DNA of 64,000 nt from NCBI GenBank assembly GCA_002786065.1, contig NHNY01000002.1, forward strand, positions 372,001 through 436,000, given 5' to 3'. Positions 31,237 to 41,684 of the stretch are shown in pieces (position 1 is the first letter of the stretch; each line of letters opens with the position of its first letter). The DNA is from Microcyclospora pomicola (taxonomy: Eukaryota > Ascomycota > Dothideomycetes > Capnodiales). Under the pieces are notes generated by a model. The model did not search any database. It saw only the letters and a list, made by a program, of their open reading frames with translations, and was not told the origin of the DNA. The position numbers were made by a program, and so were the translations under genes.

Positions 31237-32967
31237 ATGTCGACGTCCTCGTCCGGCGGTAGGCCGCCTTTCCCCAAGAATCGGCCCATTGATCCCATCA
31301 CCCGCACTGCCTTGCGATACACCATCAGCCCGCGCGAATACGCCCTGCTCCACGAGTACCTGATCTCGCGCGCACCGAGACGAGTCCAGAAACAAACCCC
31401 AGATCCGCCGCGATATGAGACCATCACCGCCAGCACATCCGAGGCCGGTGACTACAATGCGGCGGCGTTGCGCGCGGCCATCCGGACGTTCATCGCAACC
31501 TACGTCGGGATGAAGGCGTACGATACCATCACGAGCACGATCGCAGCAAGACGAAATGCGGCGGCGCCGGTTGTATCACCGACGAAAGTGGTCACTCGCC
31601 CAAAGCATCCGAATGCACGGCTGGCCCTGTCGTTCTCCATGATCATGCTGTTCCATCGTATCTTCCATCGGTTCTTCCGCCGCTTACGAGGCCAACTGCT
31701 GGACCAATCTGCGGATCCGTTCAGGAAACGAAATCCCAGAATTGCCCGTCTTCTGACATCCACATACACGCCTGCAGTCGGAGCTTCTCTCGCGGGTTTC
31801 TTCCTGGGGCTGGCTCCGGCAGAGCAGCTGCGGATGACCCTGGCGATTTACGTGCTCTCACGGAGTCTGGAGTTCGGCTACAACGCCCTAGAAGACAGCG
31901 GCATGCTATGGAAGAAGAAGGAGGGCGAGGAAGGAAGTGGACGGCCGTGGTGGTTCGGGAGCTGGATGATCATGCCGGTGGTGTGCGGGCAGCTGCTGCA
32001 CGCCTTCGTCTTCGACCGCGAGTGCTTCCCCGAATCCTACGGCCGCTTCATCCTCAGCCGCAGTCCTGAATATATTCAGACGCGGCCCAGCAGCTACACC
32101 TCCACCACCAAGCCCTGGCCCAGCACCTTCGACATCGTCGACGCCCTCGCCCAGCTCAGCAAGCTGAAATGGCCTGCCTTCGTCTCGCCCATCCTCTTCC
32201 CCGCCGTGGCTCAGACCCTCCCCAAAGCCGCCGCCCTCGCCCGCATCAGCCCCATCACCGCACCGGCCCACCCGGCGCTCCAACACACCTCCTGCGCCAT
32301 CCTACACCCGCACGACCCCAGCTGCGCCCGCACCTATCTGAAATACTGGTTCGCCGCCTTCCCCTCGGTCGCCAAGTTCTTCACCCTCGTCTACGGCGCC
32401 TTCGCGCTGCTGGCCTACAAATCCCTGCTGAAGGATCCCATGCCCTTCCTGAACCGCCTCTCCGGCCGCATCCTGCGCATGTCGCTCTTCGTCACCGGCG
32501 CCATCGGCACGTCCTGGGCGAGCATCTGCCTGTTCGCCGGCCTGCTGCCGCCGTCCCTGCTGCCCACGCAGCGCTGGTTCCTCGGCGGCGCTCTCGGCGG
32601 CGCTTGGGCCTTCGTCGCCCGCCACCAGGAGCGCAGCACCTTCCTGTACTCCGCCCGCCTCAGCATTGACAGCGCGTGGAAGGTTGGGCGCAAGCGCGGC
32701 TGGTGGCGCGGCGTGGCTGGCGGGGATGTAGCTGTCTTCGTGGCGAGTCTCGCGCTGCTGGACGCGCTGTATGAAGCCCAGCCGGGTGCGGTACGGGGAC
32801 CGGCGATCCGGAAAGCATTGAGTGTGTTGCGCGGAGAAGGATGGGTGGATCGTGCCGTTGCTGGGAAGGGCACAGATAGCAAGGACGGTAAGAGTGATAA
32901 TGCTGTGGTGGAGCATGGCACAGCCGCTGCGGTGGAGGGTGTGCTGGAGCGCAAGAAGGAACTGTAG
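31237..32967 (+). CDS. TMEM135-like membrane protein
   Basis: Single-exon 576-aa multipass protein. The segment LQHTSCAILHPHDPSCARTY with its spaced cysteines resembles the Cys-rich motif of the TMEM135 N-terminal domain, and the overall Tim17/PMP24-like hydrophobic pattern also fits (ASLAGFFLGLAPAEQLRMTL, SLFVTGAIGTSWASICLFAG, FLGGALGGAWAFVA). TMEM135/PMP52 relatives are peroxisomal and mitochondrial proteins tied to lipid handling, and fungal members are poorly studied. The 5' half uses ordinary codons, whereas 31900-32700 is strongly GC3-rich and creates long spurious frames on both strands. The C-terminus is hydrophilic. Assignment rests on motif recall, so family confidence is moderate although the gene itself is clear. 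Confidence 0.7.
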   Translation: MSTSSSGGRPPFPKNRPIDPITRTALRYTISPREYALLHEYLISRAPRRVQKQTPDPPRYETITASTSEAGDYNAAALRAAIRTFIATYVGMKAYDTITSTIAARRNAAAPVVSPTKVVTRPKHPNARLALSFSMIMLFHRIFHRFFRRLRGQLLDQSADPFRKRNPRIARLLTSTYTPAVGASLAGFFLGLAPAEQLRMTLAIYVLSRSLEFGYNALEDSGMLWKKKEGEEGSGRPWWFGSWMIMPVVCGQLLHAFVFDRECFPESYGRFILSRSPEYIQTRPSSYTSTTKPWPSTFDIVDALAQLSKLKWPAFVSPILFPAVAQTLPKAAALARISPITAPAHPALQHTSCAILHPHDPSCARTYLKYWFAAFPSVAKFFTLVYGAFALLAYKSLLKDPMPFLNRLSGRILRMSLFVTGAIGTSWASICLFAGLLPPSLLPTQRWFLGGALGGAWAFVARHQERSTFLYSARLSIDSAWKVGRKRGWWRGVAGGDVAVFVASLALLDALYEAQPGAVRGPAIRKALSVLRGEGWVDRAVAGKGTDSKDGKSDNAVVEHGTAAAVEGVLERKKEL

Positions 32968-33304
32968 CATGTCGAATGGTAGACCCAGATAACATATATA
33001 GATCGTCTCGAGTTCACGATCTTCATTCACGACAACTAAATTCAGCACATAATAGCTTGATGAAGTTAATCCCGTTAAACTACATAAGTCCAGTGGCTAC
33101 ATGACTGATCAAAGGGCATCTCATCCCCTGGTCCCGTCATCTTCACTATCACTCAGCGCCGTGGTGTGGTATCAAGCCCTTGCCTCCGAACAATCAGTAC
33201 GTCCAAGCCTCCCATCATGAAGTGAGACTCGTTTTGTCGCTAAAGAAACCCTTACGCCTTCCATCATCTGCATGTACGTTCGTTGTACACTCAGTCCGGC
33301 TACT
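32968..33304. other. Convergent 3' flanks, no gene seen
   Basis: 337 bp between the stops of the TMEM135-like and VIP1-like genes. No gene recognised. Confidence 0.5.
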
Positions 33305-34353
33305 CTATGAAGCCTTGCTGCAACCACTGCACGAGCACTTGCCAGCCTCGCATGGGCACTTTCCGTCTGCACCGCCGCAGTTGCACTTGGTCTTCTCCTT
33401 GCCGTCAACTGTGACCTTTTCCATCTCAGCCTCCTCTGCGGACCGCGAGGTGGTCTTCTCGTCGGGGTTCTTGGCGCAGCTGCTGCATGCACAGGTACCT
33501 GGGGCACATGGGCAGGATGTGCTGTCAGCTCCGCAGTTGCACTGGGTGCGGTCCGAATCTCCCACGTTGTGGATGCCCATGTCCTTCTTCGAGTCGAGAC
33601 CAGCGAGATGCTTGGCCTCGTTGTGGACGTCAAGGACCTGCTTCTGGCCTTGGTCGTAGAAGTTTCGGAGACGCTGGCCGGTCTGGGTGTTGGCGGCTGA
33701 CTCGAAGTATGAGCTCAGGCTCAACCAGCCTTGGTTGGCCCGCTGAGTGACATTGTACTGCTTGTCGGTGGCTGCGGCACGCTCAGTCACCTTGTATTTG
33801 CTGTCGAACTGCGTCAGAGCGGTGGTGAAGCGCTGGCTGATGCCATGCTGCTTGTCCAGGTCGAGAGCACGCTGAATGGCGATATCAGACAGCTTGTAGC
33901 CGTGGGCCAAGTACTCGGCAGCGATGCGTGAGCGGGGCTTGTCTTCCTGGGCCACGTCATCCTTCTCGGAGGTCTCCTCGAATTGCCCTGCGGTCTTTGG
34001 CGATGCGATCTGGTCGAGCGAGGCTGCACCGGTGACGCTGACTTGAGCGGAGCCGAGCTGGGTGTTATCCAGCAGCAATGCGGTCTTAGCTGCGGTCTCT
34101 TTCTCGAAGGTGACGCTGGCAGACTTGGTGGAGTCGGTGGAGCCAGACTCGGGGGTGACGGAGAGGGACGAGATCTTGCCGCAGAAGCTATGGAGGGAAG
34201 TGGTCAGCAGGAAGATCTTCCTTGGTGATTGGTGGTAGATGTATGATGAGCACGTTTCGCAGCCATCAAGGTTCGCTCGTACCTGAAGAAATCGCGCACT
34301 TCCTTCTCGCTCGTCTGAGCGCTAATGCCCTTGACGTGGACGGTGCTGGCCAT
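33305..34353 (-). CDS. vip1: VIP1-like RRM protein with metallothionein-like tail
   Basis: Two exons, 34353-34283 and 34187-33305, give 317 aa. Residues 1-75 form an RRM-like domain (STVHVKGISAQTSEKEVRDF then FCGKISSLSV, completed across the 95-nt intron). The middle, about residues 110-230, matches the fungal VIP1 body: a helical, lysine/glutamine-rich region with IAAEYLAHGYKLSDIAIQRA and QGWLSLSSYFESAANTQTGQ. The C-terminus is unusual: two 7-cysteine modules at residues 240-261 and 292-313, each CxC-x6-CxC-x4-CxC-x2-C, separated by a charged linker of about 30 residues. This closely resembles the Neurospora copper metallothionein pattern (CxC-x5-CxC-x3-CxC-x2-C). A Cu(I) or Zn-binding tail on an RNA-binding or cytoskeletal-type protein is inferred. 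S. pombe Vip1 (about 257 aa) lacks such a tail as far as I recall. Confidence 0.85.
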
Positions 34354-34947
34354 TATGGAGTAGATGGAAATGGGTATGTTTGTGAAGTGTTCGTTGATGG
34401 ATCGGTATGATTCTTGATTGCGAAAAGAGGAAGATGAGGGTAAGTGAGTGAAGGGGAGAATATAGGCGACAGGCAGAAGTTATAGCAGGCTCGTTGCGCG
34501 GTTTGTGCGTCGCAGGTCTTGCTGCCAGACCCAGACGCCCCTCCATGCGTACGTCATGCAGCCCCTCCACATCATCCTGAGGCGATGCGTGGCGTTCAAC
34601 ATGTCCATCTTCGCCACCTACCGCGCATATCGCTCACAGTCTCTAGGCAGTACCGTACCAATTTGGAAACACTTTAGGAAAACTCATGCCCAAGCGATCC
34701 ATGAATCGTGAATCTAAGCCAACCATTGAATCAGATTGGAGTGCAGTGGATGGTCTGAACTCAAGCTCCATTGCTTTGCATTGGGAGACATTGTTACCAT
34801 CTCCTGTATGTTGATCTTTATTACTCTGGTTCTGAGACAGCAGGACTGGAGGTAGTGGTCGCTAGAACGAGGAGCCATAAACGATACTGGTCCGAGTCCC
34901 CTCATCTACGTCGAGCAGTTCGTGATCCATCTGCATTCACCAGCCCG
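34354..34947. promoter_or_regulatory. VIP1-like promoter and ISN1 3' flank
   Basis: 594 bp between two minus-strand genes. The part next to 34353 should be the promoter and leader of the VIP1-like gene. No operator recognised, and no gene. Confidence 0.45.
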
Positions 34948-36427
34948 TCAATGCCCACTCAACTGTGCTATCTCATCGAGCAAGTTGACCGTCTCGGTAG
35001 GATTGGCAATCCATGCAGTCGTTGCTGCGAGTCGTGCCTATGTATTCAACAAGTGTCAGCAGAATCTAGCCCATCACCATTATGCCCATCGTTCGCCACT
35101 CACCTTGAAGTCGTTCGCCCCAGCACTCAAGAACTGGTCGCCGACATGCAACGACGCTCCCCCGTCGATGCCACCGAAATACTGCTGACAAGCCCTTACC
35201 CCCCATGACTTATCCCCAATGTCCACAAACACATCGTTTCCGCCGTTGAAGGCGCAGAACGGGATCGATCGGCCGGCCGGTGATGTTTCAAGGATCCGCT
35301 GTGTGACGAGGACCGTCTCCTCGAGCTGCTCGCGTGTGAGCCGGATCCCGTCGGTTGGGTAGATACCCACGGCTCGCTCCTTTCGAAGCACGCCGACTGG
35401 GAGTTGCATGTATGCTACACAGTCTCGTAACGCCGCCTCCGCAACATTCAGTAGCGCTTTGATGCTCTCGTCTGTCCAAGCAGCCATCTCCGGTAGCTGC
35501 CAGTCCTTACGTGCCACGGGTTCTAGTTTGCATGCGCTTCTCGACGGAGCATAGGTGAACATGAAGCTGCTCTCGCCGCCGACTACAACCAGCCGGTTCT
35601 CGAGGGCGTGCGTAGGGTCACTCGCTGCGATCGCATCGAGCAGACCATGCAGCCGTTCATAGTACTTCTCCGCCTCCACGTAGCCTGCCGCGGTCACGAT
35701 CCCAATTCGAATGCCCTTCTGCATCAGTCCCAGGATCCGCGCAATGCAAGGATTATCCGGCGTTAGGCTTTTCCCATCATCGTACAGCGTGACATCTCCA
35801 TCGAACGTGACGAGTTCCAGCTTACTCTCGCGGACTAGTGACATGAGCTGCGCCGTGTTGAGGATCAGACGGATGTCGTTGAAGCTGGGCGCGACGAAGC
35901 GGCGCGAACTGATGAAGCGTCGCTCGTCCTGCCAGCGGAACGCGTCCTCGAGCGGGAGGCGCGTGAACAGCTGACCGAGACTGGGCACGAGAAGCTTGAG
36001 CTTGGAGATAGACCCGTCCTGGTGCAGGAAGTGGTCGTTGACGAGCTCCTCCACGTCGTGCATGATCTCGGCGTAGCGCTGGCGAGCGTTCGAGCTCATG
36101 GCGTGCAGGCTGCTGCGGTCATTGTCGTAGATCGCCGTCGGTTGTGAAAGCAGCACGAACGGGACCGCGAGGAGGCCTTTGATCCATTCGATCTAGTCAT
36201 GGATTAGGATATGTCGCATTTGTGCAAATGCAACGTAGAGGCTCGACGTACGAATTGATCTCTCCTGTGCGTCTACACGTGCAGGTCTCAGTCCTCGATC
36301 CACTGCATCCGTTGCGTATTGAGCCTGACGTACCTTGAGCGCATCTGCATCTTGTCAGCTCCAGTGACCGGATTTTTAGTATGCAGAGGGTACAGCACTC
36401 ACACTCTACACGGTATCTGGTTGTCAT
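34948..36427 (-). CDS. isn1: IMP-specific 5'-nucleotidase ISN1
   Basis: Hydrolyses IMP to inosine, linking purine salvage to nucleoside export; a cytosolic HAD-like enzyme specific to fungi and some protists. Five exons are read: 36427-36403, 36350-36334 (17 nt), 36272-36252 (21 nt), 36192-35104 and 35037-34948, total 413 aa. Joining the microexons restores MTTRYRVEYADALKTHRRDQ followed by FIEWIKGLLAVPFVLLSQPT, the expected ISN1 N-terminus. Catalytic-type motif VTFDGDVTLYDDG lies near residue 150, VVGGESSFMFTYAP further on, and CAFNGGNDVFVDIGDKSWGV then HVGDQFLSAGANDFK near the C-terminus. The final exon supplies ARLAATTAWIANPTETVNLL. Without splicing, the frame ends after a few residues upstream. 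Length agrees with the family (about 400-450 aa). Confidence 0.93.
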
Positions 36428-37027
36428 ATCTGCGTTGTCGACGTATCAAATGAGGAGACGACGAGATGGCGAATTGGCAAAAAGCTCCGGAGAACCGTGA
36501 ACTTGTCGATTAGAGTGCTGAGTTTTGCACAAAGTCGAACATGGATTTGACATTTATATTTATATGTGCGCAGTGCTCAAGAACCTGCAGCCAAGTGCTG
36601 TCGTGGAAGCACTCATGCATTGTATTGCAATCCCAACTCCCCCTCATCGGACGCTTTGTCGCAAGAGCTTGTACCACAGGTGAAAGGTACAGGATAGGTC
36701 CAGTGGGCAATACTACGAGCACGACACCGAAACTACCACTTGTTGGGAAGGCGCAAATAAACAGGTCATGAATCACGCAAATGTGTATAGAAACATGCTT
36801 GGATCGATATGCAGCTACGCGCAAGTTCGTTACCAACGCAAGCTTCATTCTCCTTTTTCTACCTTAAACTGTGGCTTTATGAAGCCATGCCAACTCCCTC
36901 ACGGATGATTGCGAGATCATGTTTATATGACGCGGAAGCCTTTGCTCGCGATCTGATTTTTTGCTGGATGTGTGCCGGATCGTCCAACCTCGTCAGTACC
37001 GCCCCACAAGCTTCGTGCTTGAAACAC
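36428..37027. promoter_or_regulatory. ISN1 promoter and hydrolase 3' flank
   Basis: 600 bp between two minus-strand genes. No gene seen and no recognised motif. Confidence 0.45.
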
Positions 37028-38359
37028 TTAAGCTTGCGCTGCAGTGAGCACCCAATCTCTCAGGACACTTTCTGAGACGGGTGCTTTCACTCCTATGGTG
37101 GCATCGAACGCCATTTGTATGTGAACCTCGTTTGGAACTTCCACATATTGCAAATGAGGGTTGGTTTTCTGATAGAAGGGTCAAAATTAGTCTCAAGATG
37201 AATCAGAGGCGGACAAGGAACCAGCTCACCTTCATCTTCTCTGCAATACTCTTGATATCGTCCACAAAGATCTCTAGAGATCCGGACAAGACGGCAATGG
37301 AGCGTGCGGGAATGTCTTGCCACCACTCCGGATCAGCGTCCAGCTGGAACCGGTAATCATCAGGCTTACTGCTGCCCATATACTCAGCAGAGGCGATCTT
37401 CAGGGACGAGACGTCTAGGTAATCTTTGTTGGCGTTCGACGTGATGGATGGTGCCGTAAAGGCGCTGGTCACCCACGGACTGAGTGGGAAGAAACCGGCG
37501 AGGTGGGAGTCCAATGTGATGGGCTCGATCGACGGATGCGAATGCATAATGTGGGAGATGAGTGCTATGGTAAGGTTTCCACCTGGGTTTGCAGCGTCAG
37601 TGCCGGTTGCATCAGCAGATGATCGCGGCGGCTTCTAATGCTTACCCGCAGAGTCTCCAGCAATGCTGATGTCAGAAGCCTTGCAGTTGAGATCATTCAA
37701 CAAATACTGTAAGCCGACGGCAGCCTGCTCCAGCTGTCGAGGATACTGTCCCTTGGGGGCGAGATCTGTAGAGCACTCAGTATTTAGATTGATTGGAAAC
37801 CTCATCCCAGCACGTCGACATACCATACGCTAGCATGGCGACTCCGAGAGCAATTCCTTGCTTCTTTGCTGCCTCGGCCAAGCGTTGCATCACCACAAAA
37901 TGTCCTTTGACGGGTGGCTCAATGTACCCGCCACCATGCAAGTAGTACAAGACCTTCTGTGGGTTCTGGTCGCCGAGCCATAACAGCTTCGCTCCTTTGG
38001 CCAAATCCTGTTTGCGAGCTGTAACCTGTTTCTGAGTTTTGACGAACTGCAGATACGCCTCCTCTGTGCTTTGAGTCGCACTGTGTAGCCATAGGATTAG
38101 TTCTGGGCCAGAGAGACATGAACTTGGAAAACGCCATACCGAAGCTTTCTCTCGGGATCGTGATGCTGTGCCACACGCACAAGACTGTACAGGATGTTCC
38201 TGATGTAGTTGACACCAGGAGGGAGGTGGAAGAGGCCCGCTACGACTTGATATGCGATGTTCCCGCCTAGGACTGTCAGTCTAGATGATCTTTCGAGACG
38301 GAGCAAGACCGTCTTTCACCTATTCTGAGAAGCACGTAAGTGCCTAGAAGGAGCTGCAT
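37028..38359 (-). CDS. Alpha/beta hydrolase fold-3 protein (HSL family)
   Basis: Six exons (38359-38320, 38266-38140, 38080-37824, 37765-37646, 37582-37230, 37168-37028) give 345 aa. It is an esterase/lipase-like enzyme of the hormone-sensitive-lipase family: oxyanion motif HGGG at residues 104-107 inside VLYYLHGGGYIEPP, nucleophile elbow GDSAG with Ser about 180, the acid-site region SGSLEIFVDD, and a C-terminal catalytic-type His in NEVHIQM. All triad positions appear intact. A hydrophobic N-terminal helix (MQLLLGTYVLLRI) could be a membrane or secretory element, though it is short and split by an intron. Introns are 53-63 nt, and every junction keeps frame. The substrate is unknown; fungal relatives include acetyl-hydrolases of lipids and small esters. 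Confidence 0.85.
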
Positions 38360-39196
38360 CACGCCTCAAAGTGCTTGGTCGGCTCCGCGATGCTCGGGTA
38401 AAGTGCTTCCTTGTCAAAGAGGAGTCTTAAGAAGTGCTTCCGTACCTTATGGTTCAAGCCGAGGATGCTAGCACTGACAACACGAAATCAATCTATTTTC
38501 CGTTGGTCCTATCAATTACCTATGGCGCCACCTGTATCACGAAATTCTCGAATCAAACACTAGTTACCGCAACCTAGGTACAGGGCATGACACCTAAGGA
38601 ATGCTTGAAATCTTGATCCTGTCAAACTGCTGATAGCTCATGGTGCTGTTCCAGTGCGCAGACGTTGTCATGGAATCGAACGTCCCGACACAGCTGCTCT
38701 CTAGGTATTGTGCAATCGCAAGAGTCCCCTCAGACATTATGTCAGCTATTCGCGACCACACGAACAGTACCTTATGATTGATGAGGTTCCAATGAACCGC
38801 GTGAACTGTGACCTGAATCGTGATAGTATGGCTTTCGAGAGTGGAAAGCTGCTGTAGCGCGCTAGAATTAACGCCATGTCGAAGGCTCCCTCTGGGAACA
38901 TGTTCTCGTTCCCTGCCCACCATATTTCTTCACGATATCGTACCTGGCATATTTTCCAGCTGAGAACACGTCATGGTAAAGACAAGAAAACACCACAAAG
39001 CTATGTGTTGTGTCTTAGATCCATACCGACCGCACGTAGGTGATTAATCTGAACACAATCCCGCATTGCGTCCCATCGCGCAAGCCATTCATCACATGCT
39101 CGAAGATCGGTCCATGCATTTTCCACAACTGCAGTCCAGCTACTCAGCATCTGCCAGAACAGCTTTTGCTCGAGCTGCGAACATCACCACCAAACC
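38360..39196. promoter_or_regulatory. Divergent promoter hydrolase / MED17
   Basis: 837 bp between divergent start codons. Both promoters must lie here. I find no gene and no element I can name. Confidence 0.45.
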
Positions 39197-41029
39197 ATGT
39201 CAGGACTAACCTTCAAACCCTGGGCGCGCGACCCTACCGCCGAACCCTCGATCAGCGAAGCTCTCCAGCGAGCACGCTTCGAACGCGGACCTTTCCGTGG
39301 CATCACGGAGGCTTCGTTGCAAGAAGAACTTGCGGCACAGGGTGCACTGGAGCTGAGCGAGAGTGAGGAAGACGAAGAAGATGAAGACCCAAAGGTTGGG
39401 ACAGCGTCGGGAAAGCCTGAGACGAGGGAGGAATTGTTCACTATCAAAAACGAAATGCTGCAACATGTCGGACAAGCCGAGCAGGATATAGCACGGACAC
39501 TGGACTTCGTATCCCTGGTGCTCTCGAAGGAAGCCCCCGGCACCGTGGCAGGAACGCTCTCCGCGTGGGTGAAGGGAAAGGTACCACTGGGGACATTTGG
39601 AGTGGACTTGTGGCAGCGTATGCCCCTAGATGCGTCGAAGCGAGCGCAAGAGCAGCTACTAGCTACGAATGTCAGGCTGCAGGGTTTACAGCAGAGTGCC
39701 GATGGACTTTTGGCAGCAGCGTCCAGGTTGGAGAGTAATGTGCGCAGGGAAACGAAGTACTGGGACTCGATTTTGTCTGTTTCGGACAAAGGCTGGAATG
39801 TCTGCCGAGTCCCCAAACAACAGCACAGATTGGCAGTCACTTTTGGCTTCAGCGAGAGCTCCCCGTTGTTCTCGAGAAGGGGAATCGCCGCCTTGGATGC
39901 GGACGATCAAGGGAATGTACGGCTGGAGCGCGGGGTCGGCAGCAGGCCGGAAGCCTTGCGTGTGGTGTTCAAGAAGGATGGAAAGGTCAGTGGGAGCTCC
40001 AAGCTGCCAGACTTGCCCAGCCAGGGTGAAACGACGCTGGAGACACGAATTCCGCACGCGAGAGACAGTCTCTTCGATGCGGAGCTTTTCCATGAAATGA
40101 TTCAAGAGAGCCGGAACTTAGCATCTCTTGGGGTCAGCATGCAGGGGGATACCTTGTGTTGCTCTGAGTCAGGTGATGGTAAAAGTGCGAGAGAAGTTGT
40201 CTTGGAGATTGTACCTCTGGATCAGCAGGATAGCCTCATCAATGGCGAAAGGGAGGATGACGATCTCGCACAAGCCATTGCCATCGGTGCTAGGCTACTA
40301 CTTACACAAGCGCACCGAGAATGTCTCCAAAGGAGGTCCAAGATACCTGCAGTACTTGGTGAAAAGAAAGAAGCACAGTCAAGGCTGCAAATACTTCGGC
40401 CTATCCTGTCTTTTGTACGACACCGCTCGGCCCTGGATCAGCTGAACGCATACATGGAGGCCATCACGTCGCTACTTTCCGCTGCTAAGATCACCTCTAC
40501 TGATAGCCCAGCAGAGTTGGGTTTGCCTACTGAGGAGGTCAAGCATGCAGAAGATCTCTGCAAGCTGTTCCTAAGACCTTGGACATCCGATGCTTCGATT
40601 ACAATATCCGATACAAACGGCAAGGATGTCAAACTGCAGTTCACTGTCACTACCTCGTTCACCACAGGCTTCGGATCGGTCTTCGCTTTCGTCGGCCCCG
40701 ACGGACGGCGCTTTGAATACATGGACATAGATGAATTGCGCTGTGCGGTCGATCCGGCGGTCGCTGCTGTACTTGCTACGATGCTCGGCAGCTCACTACC
40801 CGGAGCGTGGAAGGCAATTACGCGGGAAGCAAGAGTGGAAAGGGAGGGCGATGATGGTGAGATTCAGTGGATTGAGATAATACTAGACAGTCTCTGCTCT
40901 ACTATGAGTTTGATCACGGATGAGCAGGAAGTTGAGTGGAGACTCGATGCTGGCGATAGCTTGGAAAGCCCACCCTTTTGGGGAGCATGGAAGTCGGCTA
41001 GCAAGGCAGAGATAGTCGAATGGCGATAG
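39197..41029 (+). CDS. med17: Mediator complex subunit MED17 (Srb4)
   Basis: Single-exon 610-aa core head-module subunit of Mediator, essential for activated RNA polymerase II transcription. The N-terminus MSGLTFKPWARDPTAEPSIS begins the usual fungal MED17 pattern. It is followed by an acidic Ser/Glu patch, a helical section with DLWQRMPLDASKRAQEQLLA, and the conserved block YWDSILSVSDKGWNVCRVP. The C-terminal half has LRPILSFVRHRSALDQLNAY and the FTVTTSFTTGFGSVFAFVG region. Length fits filamentous-fungal MED17 (about 600-680 aa). It is adjacent to PFK1 with 655 bp between. Confidence 0.92.
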   Translation: MSGLTFKPWARDPTAEPSISEALQRARFERGPFRGITEASLQEELAAQGALELSESEEDEEDEDPKVGTASGKPETREELFTIKNEMLQHVGQAEQDIARTLDFVSLVLSKEAPGTVAGTLSAWVKGKVPLGTFGVDLWQRMPLDASKRAQEQLLATNVRLQGLQQSADGLLAAASRLESNVRRETKYWDSILSVSDKGWNVCRVPKQQHRLAVTFGFSESSPLFSRRGIAALDADDQGNVRLERGVGSRPEALRVVFKKDGKVSGSSKLPDLPSQGETTLETRIPHARDSLFDAELFHEMIQESRNLASLGVSMQGDTLCCSESGDGKSAREVVLEIVPLDQQDSLINGEREDDDLAQAIAIGARLLLTQAHRECLQRRSKIPAVLGEKKEAQSRLQILRPILSFVRHRSALDQLNAYMEAITSLLSAAKITSTDSPAELGLPTEEVKHAEDLCKLFLRPWTSDASITISDTNGKDVKLQFTVTTSFTTGFGSVFAFVGPDGRRFEYMDIDELRCAVDPAVAAVLATMLGSSLPGAWKAITREARVEREGDDGEIQWIEIILDSLCSTMSLITDEQEVEWRLDAGDSLESPPFWGAWKSASKAEIVEWR

Positions 41030-41684
41030 GCTTGCCATATGAATGCATAGCGGCCATCAAAAAGGTGTTGCCCTCGCTGCCTGCGATACAGGTCTCACGC
41101 CTTGAGTACTGACTAGGCGTGTATGGATGTCGACCTAGCATTGACAGCCAGCGTAGTCTGCATACATGCTGTCTTATCATTAGCATCGATCGTTCATGAA
41201 CACTACCGTCACAAGAAGTGTCAAGACACGCGGCTATGATCATGCGAACCATTGTGTTTGCCCTGACGTTCAAGAAACATACCGTTTCTTCGTCTTCCAT
41301 TGCATGTACCTGTTGCTCTCCAGATATCTCATCATGCCCGTGCGTAGCAAAATCAGCACCCCACCAATCCTCCGTCATACCCCAACTCAATCTCACCCCG
41401 CCGAAGTTTGATAACATACACAACTCGCTGCAATCTGGACGATCTATCCGTCGTTCGTGAAGGTTAGGTGATCGCGAGAACAGATCGGACTCGAAATAAC
41501 TGTCTGATGCATGAGGTAATACCGCTGACAAGCTGCGTGCGCTATTCCAGCGGCCGGCGTAAGCATTGGCGATAGGCAGTGGACCTGATAAGCTACTGGA
41601 AGCTTTCCTCAACAGCTGAGCTCTTGGCCTACAAAAACAAACACCACCCTTTCTCCGTGACCTGATCATACCACAACGCACACC
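41030..41684. promoter_or_regulatory. MED17 3' flank and PFK1 promoter
   Basis: 655 bp between two + strand genes. A pyrimidine-rich stretch just upstream of the PFK1 ATG (about 41600-41680) fits a highly expressed fungal promoter. No specific element named. Confidence 0.45.

Noticed and set aside
32169-32669. 166-codon + strand frame within the TMEM135-like gene
   Set aside because: Pro/Arg/His-rich shadow frame of the same GC-rich stretch.
32302-33048. 248-codon minus-strand frame opposite the TMEM135-like gene
   Set aside because: Explained by very high GC3 in the real gene; the peptide is a Gly/Glu/Ala/Gln-rich ghost without family features.
38400-38470. tRNA-like B-box resembling GGTTCAAGCC near 38450
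   Set aside because: No A-box at the right distance and no plausible cloverleaf by eye.
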